From: Halanaerobacter jeridensis
GTDB lineage: Bacteria > Bacillota > Halanaerobiia > Halobacteroidales > Halobacteroidaceae
Direction: 5' to 3'
Assembly (NCBI RefSeq): GCF_016908315.1
Contig: NZ_JAFBDQ010000002.1
Location: 62,001-126,000 of the forward strand
DNA length: 64,000 bases
The position numbers and the translations under genes are program-made. This document shows, in pieces, positions 8,016 to 16,601 of the stretch (within the stretch, counting starts at the first letter, position 1; each line of letters opens with the position of its first letter). The notes under the pieces were generated by a model. That model was not told the DNA's origin. It searched no databases and was given only the letters and a program-made list of their open reading frames with translations.

Positions 8016-9212
8016 ATGGGAAAAGAAAATAATAATGGTCAATTTGGTGAGTTTGGTGGACAGTATGTTCCAGAACTATTGGTTCCAGCATTAGAAGAGT
8101 TAGAGGAGGCTTACTTAAAATATAAAGATACACCTGAATTTAGAGAAGAGTTTGAATACTATTTAAAGGAATATGTCGGTCGTCCTAATCCGTTGTATTA
8201 TGCAGAAAGACTAACTAAAAAACTAGGTGGAGCTAAAATTTATTTAAAGCGTGAAGACTTGAATCACATGGGAGCTCATAAAATAAATAATACCTTAGGT
8301 CAGATATTATTGGCTGATAAGATGGGTAAAGAAAAGATTATTGCTGAAACAGGAGCAGGTCAGCATGGTGTGGCAACTGCTACAGCAGCAGCTATGTTTG
8401 GTATGGACTGTGAAATTTTCATGGGCCAAGAGGATGTAGAGAGACAAGCTCTAAATGTATTCCGAATGAAACTGTTAGGAGCTAAAGTTAATCCGGTAAC
8501 TGAAGGAACAGCTACTTTGAGTGATGCTGTAGATGCTGCTATTCAGCATTGGGCAGAAAACGTAGAGGATACTTTCTATTTGTTAGGTTCTGCAGTTGGC
8601 CCTCACCCCTATCCAACTATGGTACGTGACTTCCAATCAGTAATTGGTAAAGAAGCTAGAGAACAGATTTTAGAAGCAGAAGGTAAACTACCTGATTATT
8701 TAGTAGCTTGTATTGGTGGCGGTAGTAATGCAATTGGTTTATTCCATGAATTTATTGATGATGAAGATGTTAAAATGATTGGGGCAGAAGCTGCAGGTAA
8801 GGGCGTTGATACTGAAGAGCATGCTGCGACAATGACTAAAGGAGAACCTGGTGTTATCCACGGATTTAAAACTTATGTCTTGCAAGATGAAGCGGGACAG
8901 ATTATGCCGGTTTATTCTATTTCAGCTGGATTAGATTACCCAGGTGTTGGCCCCGAACACAGTCATTTGAAAGAATTAGGGCGAGCAGAATATGTAGGAG
9001 TAACTGATGAAGAAGCAATTGAAGCTTTTCAACTATTATCAGAAACCGAAGGGATTATTCCGGCTTTAGAGAGTTCTCATGCAGTAGCGCAGGTCATGAA
9101 ATTGGCCCCGGAATTGGATAAAGACCAAGTGATTATTATGAATTTATCCGGCCGCGGAGACAAAGATGTTTATACCGTCGCGGAAAAGATGGATATCGAG
9201 TTAGAAGATTAA
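8016..9212 (+). CDS. trpB: Tryptophan synthase beta chain, copy 2
   Basis: About 398 residues and closely related to the preceding trpB. ATG 8016 follows GGGGGGG by 7 bases; TTG 8010 is too close to that site. K89 (HMGAHKINN) and E111 (ETGAGQHG) are retained. Here the segment [12 protein letters not shown] is canonical, but the residue before [10 protein letters not shown] is Tyr where copy 1 and most TrpB have His, and VIHGFKTY replaces VLHGSKTY. The two paralogues have thus lost different consensus residues, suggesting divergence of function or partnership with TrpA. The 3' end of this gene is partly duplicated downstream. Confidence 0.95.
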   Translation: MGKENNNGQFGEFGGQYVPELLVPALEELEEAYLKYKDTPEFREEFEYYLKEYVGRPNPLYYAERLTKKLGGAKIYLKREDLNHMGAHKINNTLGQILLADKMGKEKIIAETGAGQHGVATATAAAMFGMDCEIFMGQEDVERQALNVFRMKLLGAKVNPVTEGTATLSDAVDAAIQHWAENVEDTFYLLGSAVGPHPYPTMVRDFQSVIGKEAREQILEAEGKLPDYLVACIGGGSNAIGLFHEFIDDEDVKMIGAEAAGKGVDTEEHAATMTKGEPGVIHGFKTYVLQDEAGQIMPVYSISAGLDYPGVGPEHSHLKELGRAEYVGVTDEEAIEAFQLLSETEGIIPALESSHAVAQVMKLAPELDKDQVIIMNLSGRGDKDVYTVAEKMDIELED

Positions 9213-9424
9213 TAATGTTCCCAGAATAAAACTATGAAACAAAGATAAATTGTCTAATCACGGAAAGTCCGCTAGGACTTGTAGGGAAAAGATGGATATA
9301 GATCTAGAGAATTAATAGCGATCATAAAATGCAATTTTGGTATTAAGATAAACTATCTAATCACGGAAAGCCCGCTAGGGCTTGTAGAGAAAAGATGGAT
9401 ATTGATTTAGAAGATTAATAGCGG
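9184..9424 (+). repeat. 103-bp tandem repeat derived from the trpB2 3' end
   Basis: The segment AAAAGATGGATAT, encoding the last residues of TrpB2 (EKMDIELED), starts at 9184, 9287 and 9390, an exact 103-base period. Each noncoding copy still ends in a similar in-frame TAA. The spacer part of each unit carries a small hairpin: AAGTCC-GCTA-GGACTT (9265-9280) in one and AAGCCC-GCTA-GGGCTT (9368-9383) in the other, a compensated base-pair change. Confidence 0.8.
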
Positions 9425-9505
9425 GGGCAGGAACTGTACTATTTTGAGATTGTTTATTTTTTGATTGTGCTTTTTGACTTTAACTGTCTTACTGCTTAAC
9501 TATAA
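9423..9505 (+). repeat. Dispersed intergenic repeat, truncated copy
   Basis: The stretch beginning GGGGGCAGGAACTGTACT and containing TTATTTTTTGATTGTGC is closely repeated near 28848-28905 and 49619-49672. This copy lacks the large hairpin found upstream of the other two and abuts the 103-bp tandem repeat. Confidence 0.65.
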
Positions 9506-9527
9506 TAATATTTCGCGAGGTGAGAAA

Positions 9528-10322
9528 ATGAGTAGAATTTCTAAAGTGTTTAATCAATTACAAGAGAAAGGAAAAAAAGCTTTTATCCCATTCTTAATGG
9601 CAGGAGACCCTGATTTAAAAACCACTAAAGAATTAGTATTAGAAGCTGAACAAAGAGGAGCAGATATTATAGAAATAGGGTTACCTTATTCTACGCCGTT
9701 AGCAGATGGACCGACAATTAAGAAAGCAGGGAAAAGAAGTCTAGAACATAATACTAATTTAGATGATATATTTGAGTTAGTTGCAGAAATTAGAGAAGAA
9801 AGTGAAGTACCACTAGTATTGATGGGTTACTATAATCTTGTTTTTAAATATGGAGTAGAGAAGTTTGTGCAGCAGTGTGAAAAAGTAGGTGTTGATGGGA
9901 CGATCATTCCTGACCTGCCGATTGGAGAAGATGAGGAATTGAGAAGTTTAGCACAAAATTTAGATATTATTTCCTTGGTAACTACAACTAGTAAACCAAG
10001 TCGCGTTAGAACTGTAGCCCAAAAGTCGCAAGGGTTTATTTATGCAGTTTCAACGCCTGGAACTACAGGAGCTAGAGCAGAGATTTCTAACGAAATTGAG
10101 GAAAAAGTTGAACAATTAAGAGAATTCACTGATACGCCAATAGCTGTTGGATTTGGTATTTCAAAACCTGAACATGTAGAAGCAGTAACTGATTTTGCTG
10201 ATGGAGCGATAGTCGGTAGTGCGATTATTAGACAGATTGAAGAAAATTTAGAGCAACCAGAAAAAATAGTAGATGAAGTAGGAGATTTTATTGAATATTT
10301 AACTAGTAGTATAAAAAAATAA
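9528..10322 (+). CDS. trpA: Tryptophan synthase alpha chain
   Basis: A 264-residue TIM-barrel enzyme that cleaves indole-glycerol phosphate to indole for TrpB. ATG 9528 follows GCGAGGTGAG; translation from the upstream TTG would add an implausible tail. Catalytic Glu lies in ADIIEIGLPYSTPLADGP and catalytic Asp in GTIIPDLPIGED; the phosphate site is GVGFGIS-like (AVGFGISKPE) with GAIVGSAII. It is the last trp gene and is followed by a rho-independent terminator. A 315-bp spacer separates it from trpB2, so separate expression is possible. Confidence 0.96.
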   Translation: MSRISKVFNQLQEKGKKAFIPFLMAGDPDLKTTKELVLEAEQRGADIIEIGLPYSTPLADGPTIKKAGKRSLEHNTNLDDIFELVAEIREESEVPLVLMGYYNLVFKYGVEKFVQQCEKVGVDGTIIPDLPIGEDEELRSLAQNLDIISLVTTTSKPSRVRTVAQKSQGFIYAVSTPGTTGARAEISNEIEEKVEQLREFTDTPIAVGFGISKPEHVEAVTDFADGAIVGSAIIRQIEENLEQPEKIVDEVGDFIEYLTSSIKK

Positions 10323-10337
10323 ACTTAGATTACGAGG

Positions 10338-10374
10338 AGCTACTCCAAATCAAGGGGTGGCTTTTTTTATTTTT
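10338..10374 (+). terminator. Rho-independent terminator of trp operon
   Basis: Stem AGCTACTCC / GGGGTGGCT (10338-10346 and 10354-10362, with G-U pairs), a 7-base loop, then a T-rich tract. Confidence 0.85.
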
Positions 10375-10460
10375 TTGCAAAAAATTATTTTCTCCACTAA
10401 TTACCATGAATTATTTCTTATTAATAATTTCAAAATAAAGTGTGAGAGGGGGATGATAAA

Positions 10461-10862
10461 ATGGCAGATGACAAAGAAAAAAATCGGAGAACTAAAAAAA
10501 GAAGTAGAAAGCATGATCCAAAACGAGATGTAAATGAAGAATATAAAGTGACTGATCAAGAAATAGCAGAAGAATTGATAAATGATGATATTGAACAAAA
10601 TGAAAGTGCGGAAGAAAATATGGATTCTTCAGAGATGAATGTTAATAATTTATTTACACCATCGGAAGTTGAAGAAGAGCTAGCAGATGAGTTAGTAGCA
10701 GGTGATATTGAAAAAGATGATGACTTGAATGAAGGGGACTTAGGATTGCCTGAATCAGATAATGAAGATGTATTTCCTGGAGAAGATGATGACGAGATAG
10801 CTGAAGAATTTGCTGAACTTGCTGTTGAGGATAAAGAAAAATATAATCAAGATGAACAGTAG
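10461..10862 (+). CDS. Small highly acidic protein of unknown function
   Basis: A 133-residue protein with a short basic head (KEKNRRTKKRSRKHDPKR) followed by a strongly acidic tail rich in Glu and Asp, with no hydrophobic segment. ATG 10461 is preceded by GAGGGGGATG, a good ribosome site. It stands alone between two terminators. The sequence looks intrinsically disordered; the charge split suggests binding to nucleic acid or a basic protein, but I recognise no family. The acidic bias fits a salt-adapted proteome. Confidence 0.75.
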   Translation: MADDKEKNRRTKKRSRKHDPKRDVNEEYKVTDQEIAEELINDDIEQNESAEENMDSSEMNVNNLFTPSEVEEELADELVAGDIEKDDDLNEGDLGLPESDNEDVFPGEDDDEIAEEFAELAVEDKEKYNQDEQ

Positions 10863-10889
10863 AGTGTAGATGATAAATAATTAGAAGTT

Positions 10890-10926
10890 GATCCCTAGGT
10901 CATTTTATAGTCTAGGGATCTTTTTA
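10890..10926 (+). terminator. Rho-independent terminator
   Basis: Perfect 9-bp stem GATCCCTAG / CTAGGGATC (10890-10898, 10912-10920) followed by TTTTT, closing the acidic-protein gene. Confidence 0.85.
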
Positions 10927-10999
10927 ATTTTAAATTATTTATAAATTAATCTGGTCTTGAATAAAATAGATTAAATTATTTTATTTAGGAGTGAAACTT

Positions 11000-11725
11000 A
11001 TGTTGGTGATAATGTCTAAAAAGTTATTTTATATTTTATTATTTATCATTTGTTTTATTATGTTCTTTTTTCAAGCAGCCACTCTAAATTTTGTAATAGA
11101 GACTACTAAACCTTTGGCCCATAAAAGAATAATAGTAATTGACCCTGGTCATGGAGGAATAGATGGCGGGACAAATGTAGGAGAACTATTAGAAAAAGAT
11201 ATAAATTTAGAGATTGCTTTACTATTAAAAGAACATTTAGAACAGCATAATAAAGTGCAAGTAATTATGACGCGTACTAAAGATACTGCCTTAGATCACT
11301 TGAACCAATGGTCTTCTAGCCGTCATACCCGAGATTTGAAAGCAAGAGTAGATATTATAAATCAATCTAAAGCTGATCTATTCATTAGTTTGCATGTAGA
11401 TTATAGAGCACAACAGAGAGAGGCTCAAGGGCCAATGGTACTATATTCTGATAGGCATCCTCAGAACAGAGTAATTGCTACTACCTTACAACAACATTTG
11501 AATAAATTGCAGACCTCCTTTCCTATTCATAAACCCAAAAAGAGACCTGATCTTTATGTTTTGAAGGCAAAAAAAACCCCGGGGGTAATTGTAGAAGTTG
11601 GTTTTTTCAGTAATCACCAAGATAGAACAAGACTGCAAAATGATAATTATCAAAATCAACTAGTCGAAGCTATTTATAAGGGGATAGAAGAATATTTTTC
11701 TGGATTGAAATTTATTGTTGATTAA
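11000..11725 (+). CDS. N-acetylmuramoyl-L-alanine amidase, CwlD-like
   Basis: About 241 residues. An N-terminal transmembrane segment (KLFYILLFIICFIMFFF) would anchor or export the enzyme; an Amidase_3 domain follows. The zinc ligands are the His of IDPGHGG, the Glu of EKDINLEIA and the His of ISLHVDYR; the catalytic Glu lies in GVIVEVGFFSN. The family cleaves the lactam-stem amide of peptidoglycan; the short single-domain layout resembles CwlD of spore cortex formation. ATG 11000 is 6 bases after AGGAGTG; an in-frame GTG at 10991 overlaps that site. No neighbouring sporulation gene supports the CwlD name, so no symbol is given. Confidence 0.88.
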   Translation: MLVIMSKKLFYILLFIICFIMFFFQAATLNFVIETTKPLAHKRIIVIDPGHGGIDGGTNVGELLEKDINLEIALLLKEHLEQHNKVQVIMTRTKDTALDHLNQWSSSRHTRDLKARVDIINQSKADLFISLHVDYRAQQREAQGPMVLYSDRHPQNRVIATTLQQHLNKLQTSFPIHKPKKRPDLYVLKAKKTPGVIVEVGFFSNHQDRTRLQNDNYQNQLVEAIYKGIEEYFSGLKFIVD

Positions 11726-11750
11726 ATATTGTTAAGGCTAGAATAGATAA

Positions 11751-11978
11751 GAAACAAACAGCGAATTGACTGAATTTGATGAAACTCAGTATCAAGAAAT
11801 AAAGAGTGTAGATGAGATTCAAGATGATTTAATACCCTGGTTATTATTTCTCAAGAGTTCTGATAGTGAGGTGGTAGAAATGATTGAGGAAAGAGTTGCA
11901 GAGCTGAAAGAAGCTACCGAATCTCTAGAAGTATTGAGCCATGATGAAGATGCTAGAGAAGAAAGAATATCAGACTGA
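11751..11978 (+). pseudogene. C-terminal remnant of an Rpn/PD-(D/E)XK family nuclease
   Basis: This open stretch encodes about 75 residues, including DLIPWLLFLKSSD and an alternating Glu/Lys helix ending LSHDEDAREE. That resembles the C-terminal helical region of Rpn recombination-promoting nucleases (PDDEXK family putative transposases), which are often scattered as fragments. The nuclease core is absent and no good ribosome site precedes the only start (TTG 11766). It is most likely a decayed insertion. Confidence 0.6.
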
Positions 11979-12087
11979 GCCAGTGGGAGAAATTCTGCTG
12001 TCTCATTTATTATTTTTTGGAGGGGATAATAAGATGACTGATAATCATAAAAAGATAAAGAAAGAGTAAATTATTTAATTTTAACTA

Positions 12088-12116
12088 TTGAAAAAAACTT
12101 TAAGTTGTACTAAAAT
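12088..12116 (+). promoter_or_regulatory. Promoter of the spike gene
   Basis: TTGAAA (12088-12093), 17-base spacer, TAAAAT (12111-12116), with a second TATAAT overlapping at 12116-12121. The same pair of hexamers with the same spacing occurs at 13594-13622 ahead of the sheath gene. Confidence 0.6.
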
Positions 12117-12159
12117 ATAATTGTGCTTAATGGAAATAATTAGTTAAGGAGGGGAAGAT

Positions 12160-12741
12160 TTGAAAAATGAAAAAATAGCAAATCAAGGTGGAGTTATAGT
12201 AGAGGAATTTGAATTTGAGCAATTATATGAATTAGATATTCAAAAAGAAGTAAATAGACATGACCAATTACAAATTAGTGGGTTAATCTCTGATAAGCAG
12301 AGAGAGAAATATATCAAGTCTACTACTGTGGGTAAGCCGATTACAGTTAAAATCAAAGAAACAGGTGTTGTTATTTTCAAGGGGCTAGTAGAGGAAATTC
12401 AATTAAAAACTAGAAAGAATAATTATTTTATCCAGGTAAATGGTATTTCAGCTACTTATAACTTGGATATTAAGAAGAAAAGTTTTTCTTTTCAAGAAAC
12501 CGGTATTCCCTATAAAAAGTGGATCAATAAAGTTGTTAAATCCTATTCTAAAGTTGATTTTAAAGAGAAAGCTTCGCAGGGAGAGACTAAAGAAAATTTA
12601 TTTTTGCAGTATCAGGAGACAGATTGGGAGTTTTTGCAGCGTATAGCGTCTCGCTTTAGTACTGGCCTTGTGCCTGATAGTTCAGGTGACGGAATCAGAT
12701 TCTACTTTGGTGTACCAAAAGGTAAAAAACAGTCAAGATAG
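12160..12741 (+). CDS. Contractile-tail spike protein, VgrG/gpD-like, N-terminal part (frame break)
   Basis: 193 residues resembling the N-terminal beta-barrel domains of phage late-control gpD and VgrG/Pvc8-type spike proteins: FELEQLYELDIQ-like start, GKPITVKIKETGVVIFKGLVEEI, then NLFLQYQETDWEFLQRIASRFSTGLVPD, the typical gpD segment. TTG 12160 follows AAGGAGGGGAAGA. The frame stops shortly after an A6 run (12724-12729). Adding one A, or a -1 shift, joins it to the next frame, so this and the following entry are one gene of about 467 codons. Either a sequencing error, a mutation or slippage could explain the break. Confidence 0.8.
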   Translation: MKNEKIANQGGVIVEEFEFEQLYELDIQKEVNRHDQLQISGLISDKQREKYIKSTTVGKPITVKIKETGVVIFKGLVEEIQLKTRKNNYFIQVNGISATYNLDIKKKSFSFQETGIPYKKWINKVVKSYSKVDFKEKASQGETKENLFLQYQETDWEFLQRIASRFSTGLVPDSSGDGIRFYFGVPKGKKQSR

Positions 12742-13562
12742 AAGATATAGACTATCAAGTTAGTAAAAAATTAAAGACTTCTCAAGAAATCAAAGAAAAT
12801 TATCAAGAAGATGTTAAGGATAAAGATTTTGTTAATTATACATTACAGATTAGAGATATAAATAAAATTCAAAATTTAGCTGTAGGTACGAAGGTTAAAT
12901 TTAGTAATCAAGAGTTGTACGTTAAAACGATTCATTTATCAATTAAAGGTGGTAATTTAATTGGTGATTATAATATGGTAAGAAAAAAAGGATTAGCTAT
13001 TAAAGAAATAATTAATTCTAAGCTAATTGGTTTAAGTATTTTGGGTAAGGTTTTAGAAGTGAAACAAGACCAAATCAAAGTACACCTTGAGATTGACGAA
13101 AAACAAGACAAGTCTAAGGCGATTTTATTTAAATATTGTACTGATTATACTTCTGAGGGAGATACAGGTTTTTATACTATGCCTGAAAAAAAAGATCATG
13201 TTCTTTTGTATTTGCCTGATGAACATGAAAAAAATGCAATAATTAGTACTGCGCTGCGTAAAGAGATTAAGGGTAGTGATAAAGTAGGAGACCCTAAGAT
13301 TAAATATTTTAGAACTAAATATGGCAAAGAAATAGCTTTTAAAGAGAAAGAAATAGTTATTACAGGTAAAGAGGAGCAAGTATTAATTAAAATTAATGAA
13401 GAAAATGGAATTGAACTATTGAGTAAGCATAACATTAAAGTAAGTAGTAAGAAAAAGATTAAAATGGATGCTAAAAAAGCGATTGAAATGAAGTGCAAAG
13501 GTAGTAAAATCAAATTAGATGGTAAAATTGATATTCAAGGCAGTCAAGTGACGATTAACTAA
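12729..13562 (+). CDS. Spike protein VgrG/gpD-like, C-terminal part (OB-fold and needle)
   Basis: This continues the preceding gene in the -1 frame without its own ribosome site; TTG 12915 is internal. It begins TVKIEDIDYQVSKK, passes through the end of the gpD domain, then an OB-fold gp5-like domain (IGKVLEVKQDQIKVHLEI-type strands; FYTMPEKKDHVLLYLPDE). The last 60 residues (IELLSKHNIKVSSKKKIK and ending IDIQGSQVTIN) show the alternating pattern of a beta-helical spike. No effector extension or PAAR motif is visible. Together with sheath and tube genes it marks a contractile injection system. Confidence 0.78.
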   Translation, partial: TVKIEDIDYQVSKKLKTSQEIKENYQEDVKDKDFVNYTLQIRDINKIQNLAVGTKVKFSNQELYVKTIHLSIKGGNLIGDYNMVRKKGLAIKEIINSKLIGLSILGKVLEVKQDQIKVHLEIDEKQDKSKAILFKYCTDYTSEGDTGFYTMPEKKDHVLLYLPDEHEKNAIISTALRKEIKGSDKVGDPKIKYFRTKYGKEIAFKEKEIVITGKEEQVLIKINEENGIELLSKHNIKVSSKKKIKMDAKKAIEMKCKGSKIKLDGKIDIQGSQVTIN

Positions 13563-13797
13563 TAATAAGAACGCCCACACACCCTAAAAACATTTGAAAT
13601 AAATAACATAATATGGTAAAATATTAAGTGGAATTTAATATTTTTATAAGTTTAGGTCAAAAATAAAGGGTACTACTTTTAATTTAGAAAAGGAGGAGAC
13701 TATATTTTTTTATCTATTAATGTAAAATATTTCTTATAAAAATAATATATTCTAATTAAATTTAAATCTTAATGATTTAAGTAAGGGGGAGATTGTA
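13563..13797 (+). promoter_or_regulatory. Promoter and long leader of the sheath gene
   Basis: The promoter is TTGAAA (13594-13599), 17 bases, TAAAAT (13617-13622). The leader of about 170 bases contains AAAAGGAGGAG near 13687-13697, a good ribosome site followed by no real gene, and a second site AAGGGGGAG (13783-13791) just before the sheath frame. The first may be the relic of a lost small gene. Confidence 0.45.
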
Positions 13798-13902
13798 ATC
13801 GAGGTTATTGACCAGACTAATAAGACAATTTTATTTGAAGAAGTAAATCCCGAGAAACTAGATTTACTTACTTTAGTAGGTGATGTTAAGGGGATTGAAA
13901 GT

Positions 13903-15750
13903 TTGGAAGACGAGAAGATTAAGGAGATTAATGAGCATTTATTAGTAGATAGTTTTGAAGAATTTTTAGAAAAATTCAGCCCTACTATTTATTCTTATTA
14001 CAATGCAGCAAATCAAAAGGTGATGTATACTGCTAAAAAGCCTGAAGGAATTCCAGGAAATAATATTAGTGAAATTAGTTTAGATCAAAATAATGATTTT
14101 TTAAAGATGTTATTTACTTTAATTGATACTAAAAAAGACCAGGGCCAAGAAAATGTAGATTTTAAGTTCGAAAATATTTTAGATATGTTATCTCCGAAAA
14201 AGGTAATGGAAGATATTAAACAGGTGCGAAAAGAAGTTGATTATCTATACGGAAAGTATGAAAAGTTAGATGATGAAGACCCAACTAAGTTAGAATTAGG
14301 AGATAAGTTAAATCAAAAGTTTGAAGAAGCTAGCCAGAATTATAATAATGTCTTAGGTATGTTACCTTTAGCTATTGAAGATATTAAGACTAGATTATTG
14401 CTAGGTGAAGGAGAAGAAGGTTCTGAAGCAGAGGAAGTAGAGATTGGTATGCTTACTATGGGAGAAGAAGGAGAACTTAAGATTTTAGAAGCCTCTACTG
14501 AAGAAAAAGAAACATTACCAGCTGAAGCTACAGAAAATACGGAAGCTTTAGTAGAAGTGTTTGAAGAAGATTATAATGAGATCAGTGAAAATCCTACTCC
14601 ATATGTTAAAGACTTGGTAGTCAGGACTTTTGCTCCAATAACTGGAATTGGGGAAACAGATATTAATGTAGAGCAAGAGGTAGAAAATTATAATCATTAT
14701 TTAGATTTTTATAAGCAATCTAAAGAAGATTTTGTAAAGGTAGCTAAACCATTAGTAGAAAAATTGTTGGGAGTTAAAATGTTTTTTGAGCAATATGATA
14801 CAGATAGCTTAGGGATGCAACCTGAATTATTAGTTACTAATTGTAAAGTAGACATGATGGTTAAATCAAACAATAAGCCCCGCTTAACTACCTTTTTAAA
14901 TACAGTTAATGCTAAAAATAATTTTGCTGAAACTATTTGGTTTGGAATTTTACCAGCGATAGAAATGTCAGAGGACGGTAAACGAAAAATTAGAAGGCAG
15001 CGTTTTAAAGGGACTGAAAAAGAAGAGAAAAAGGTGAGGAATACGATGGAATCTTTGGCTTCTATTTTAAATGTTGCTAAAGATTATAAAATGCAAATTT
15101 TCTTTAACTTTCAGGCTAGTGATGGAACAACCTTTAATGATTTAGCTACTAAAGGTGTAGATAAGTATATGGAAAAGACAGAAATCTTGACTCGTAAGGA
15201 GTATAGTGAATATGCAGTACCTTGTTTGCCTAATTTTACAGTAATTCCAAAGAAGAAATCAGGAGTAGAATTGGATAAGAAAATGATTGCAACTGAAAAA
15301 GGAGCTCAGCTATCACCAGAAGAAGAAGACTTACTTAAGCTATGGCTGGAAGGAGTTTATATTGATGCTTCTTATGTAGCAGCAGGAATTGTCTCTGCTT
15401 ATCAGTGTCCTGACTTTTTAAAAGATCACTTCAATTTAGTTTCTAGACAATATCCGGGGGTTAGATTTGATATTGAAAGTGGCGATAATGCGCTTAAAGT
15501 ACCTACAACTTTAGCACATGAAATTTCTGGTTTTACCAATAAGATTAAAGATCAAATTAATCGCCGTGATTTTGGTTTTGTATTTTTTTCCGAGAATGCA
15601 TTAATAGATGATAAGACAGTTGATCGAATTACCGTCTATAAAGCTCGTAGTATGGCTTTAACTGAAGATGGCTATGATTCTATTTATAAAACTTTAGTTA
15701 GTACTTATATCGAAAGGATTTTAAGATTCAAAACTAGTGACTTTAAATAA
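13903..15750 (+). CDS. Contractile sheath-like protein (TssC/tail-sheath type)
   Basis: 615 residues from TTG 13903. The same frame is open back to 13756 and protein-like (VIDQTNKTILFEEVNPEKL), so the true start may be a rare ATT/ATC near 13792-13798, just behind AAGGGGGAG. The N-terminal half contains coiled-coil and an acidic linker (about residues 170-215). The C-terminal half resembles T6SS/phage sheath proteins, with LASILNVAKDYKMQIFFNF, YIDASYVAAGIVSAY and ARSMAL-type elements. TAA at 15748 interrupts the frame; the expected sheath C-terminus continues in the same frame behind it. Assignment rests on context (spike before, tube after) plus length and fold pattern. Confidence 0.62.
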   Translation: MEDEKIKEINEHLLVDSFEEFLEKFSPTIYSYYNAANQKVMYTAKKPEGIPGNNISEISLDQNNDFLKMLFTLIDTKKDQGQENVDFKFENILDMLSPKKVMEDIKQVRKEVDYLYGKYEKLDDEDPTKLELGDKLNQKFEEASQNYNNVLGMLPLAIEDIKTRLLLGEGEEGSEAEEVEIGMLTMGEEGELKILEASTEEKETLPAEATENTEALVEVFEEDYNEISENPTPYVKDLVVRTFAPITGIGETDINVEQEVENYNHYLDFYKQSKEDFVKVAKPLVEKLLGVKMFFEQYDTDSLGMQPELLVTNCKVDMMVKSNNKPRLTTFLNTVNAKNNFAETIWFGILPAIEMSEDGKRKIRRQRFKGTEKEEKKVRNTMESLASILNVAKDYKMQIFFNFQASDGTTFNDLATKGVDKYMEKTEILTRKEYSEYAVPCLPNFTVIPKKKSGVELDKKMIATEKGAQLSPEEEDLLKLWLEGVYIDASYVAAGIVSAYQCPDFLKDHFNLVSRQYPGVRFDIESGDNALKVPTTLAHEISGFTNKIKDQINRRDFGFVFFSENALIDDKTVDRITVYKARSMALTEDGYDSIYKTLVSTYIERILRFKTSDFK

Positions 15751-15972
15751 GATAAAATTGAAAGATTTTTCAGTAACAATCCAAAAAGTCAGAAGAGTCA
15801 GTGGAATAATGAAAAAGATTATGTTAACTCTATTCTGCAGCAGGGAGACGATATCAATCACACAATTGATTTAGACAGTAATACTTGTCAGCTTGATATT
15901 GTCTTTAATGGTAATGTTAAAAATCTTGAAGTTAATATTACTAAGAGTACTAGTGCAGCAAATGCAAGTTAG
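15751..15972 (+). pseudogene. In-frame continuation of the sheath C-terminus after a TAA
   Basis: 73 codons in the same frame as the sheath gene, directly after its TAA: starts DKIERFFSNNP, ends VNITKSTSAANAS, then TAG. The composition (WNNEKDYVNSILQQGDDINH; LDIVFNGNVKNLEVNITK) looks like the normal C-terminal strand region of a sheath protein. There is no start codon or ribosome site, so it is probably part of the sheath gene cut off by a nonsense change, or expressed by read-through. Confidence 0.6.
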
Positions 15973-16007
15973 TTAAAGAAGAAATAAAGTAAGATATGCT
16001 ATTAGTC

Positions 16008-16090
16008 GTTAGCTGTGAGACGTGAGCAGAAATCAAGAATCAAATTATAATTTTATTAACTTTTGATTTGGCTGACGCCTCACAGCTAAT
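16008..16090. repeat. Long hairpin between sheath and tube genes
   Basis: GTTAGCTGTGAGACGTGAGC at 16008-16027 pairs imperfectly with GCTGACGCCTCACAGCTAAT at 16071-16090, with a second inner pairing (AAATCAA/TTGATTT). One of several long intergenic hairpins in the window whose arms are unrelated in sequence. Confidence 0.65.
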
Positions 16091-16137
16091 AATTAATAGC
16101 AATGAGGATTATATAAAATAAAAGGAGTTGTTTGTTA

Positions 16138-16563
16138 ATGGGATTTAGATTAACAATTGAAGGACAAAGCGAAACAATTAAGTTAGGAATGGAGAATATC
16201 AATGATGTAAGCTATCAATCTGATACACCAAATGATTCAAATGCACGAGCAACAGATTTATCAACGATATTAACAATAAGTGGAAAGATTTTAGCAGCAG
16301 TAGATGGAGAACCAGATCAAACTAAAAAATTAGCGTTATGGTCATTAGTTAATGCTGAAAAAGCAGATGCTTATCGCAATGCAGTATTAGAAGTTATTGC
16401 AGGAGATCAAGTGGTAAGAAAAGTAACTTTTCCGAATTCTTTTGTAGTTGATTATACAGAAGATTTTGGACATACAGAAGGTGTAGGAACATTTGTATTG
16501 GTACTTAAGCAGAAAAAAGATAAATTACCTTCTGTGGCTATTGATGGGAATTATGCAAAGTAG
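16138..16563 (+). CDS. Injection-system inner tube protein, copy 1
   Basis: 141 residues, about the size of Hcp and phage-tube subunits. It starts MGFRLTIEG and is mostly beta-strands, with ILTISGKILAAVDG, FVVDYTEDFGHTEG and VLVLKQKKDKL. Its tube role is inferred from the size, the strand pattern and the position after the sheath gene. ATG 16138 is 10 bases behind AAAGGAG; the in-frame TTG just before is not needed. A copy differing at only five residues lies at 17810, and the last 15 codons of a third survive at 19717. This duplication at each effector module is typical of Hcp genes that carry effectors. Confidence 0.7.
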   Translation: MGFRLTIEGQSETIKLGMENINDVSYQSDTPNDSNARATDLSTILTISGKILAAVDGEPDQTKKLALWSLVNAEKADAYRNAVLEVIAGDQVVRKVTFPNSFVVDYTEDFGHTEGVGTFVLVLKQKKDKLPSVAIDGNYAK

Positions 16564-16601
16564 AGATATAATTATTTAAATTGCAGTTATTTTATTAATT
16601 G

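Noticed and set aside
12034-12069. 11-codon ORF MTDNHKKIKKE after GGAGGGG
   Set aside because: It has a ribosome site but is too short and Lys-rich to support as a gene; probably relic sequence of the Rpn region.
12724-12735. Programmed -1 ribosomal frameshift in the spike gene
   Set aside because: The run in the reading frame is T AAA AAA, which is not a proper X XXY YYZ heptamer, and no clear stimulatory structure follows; slippage or error is as likely.
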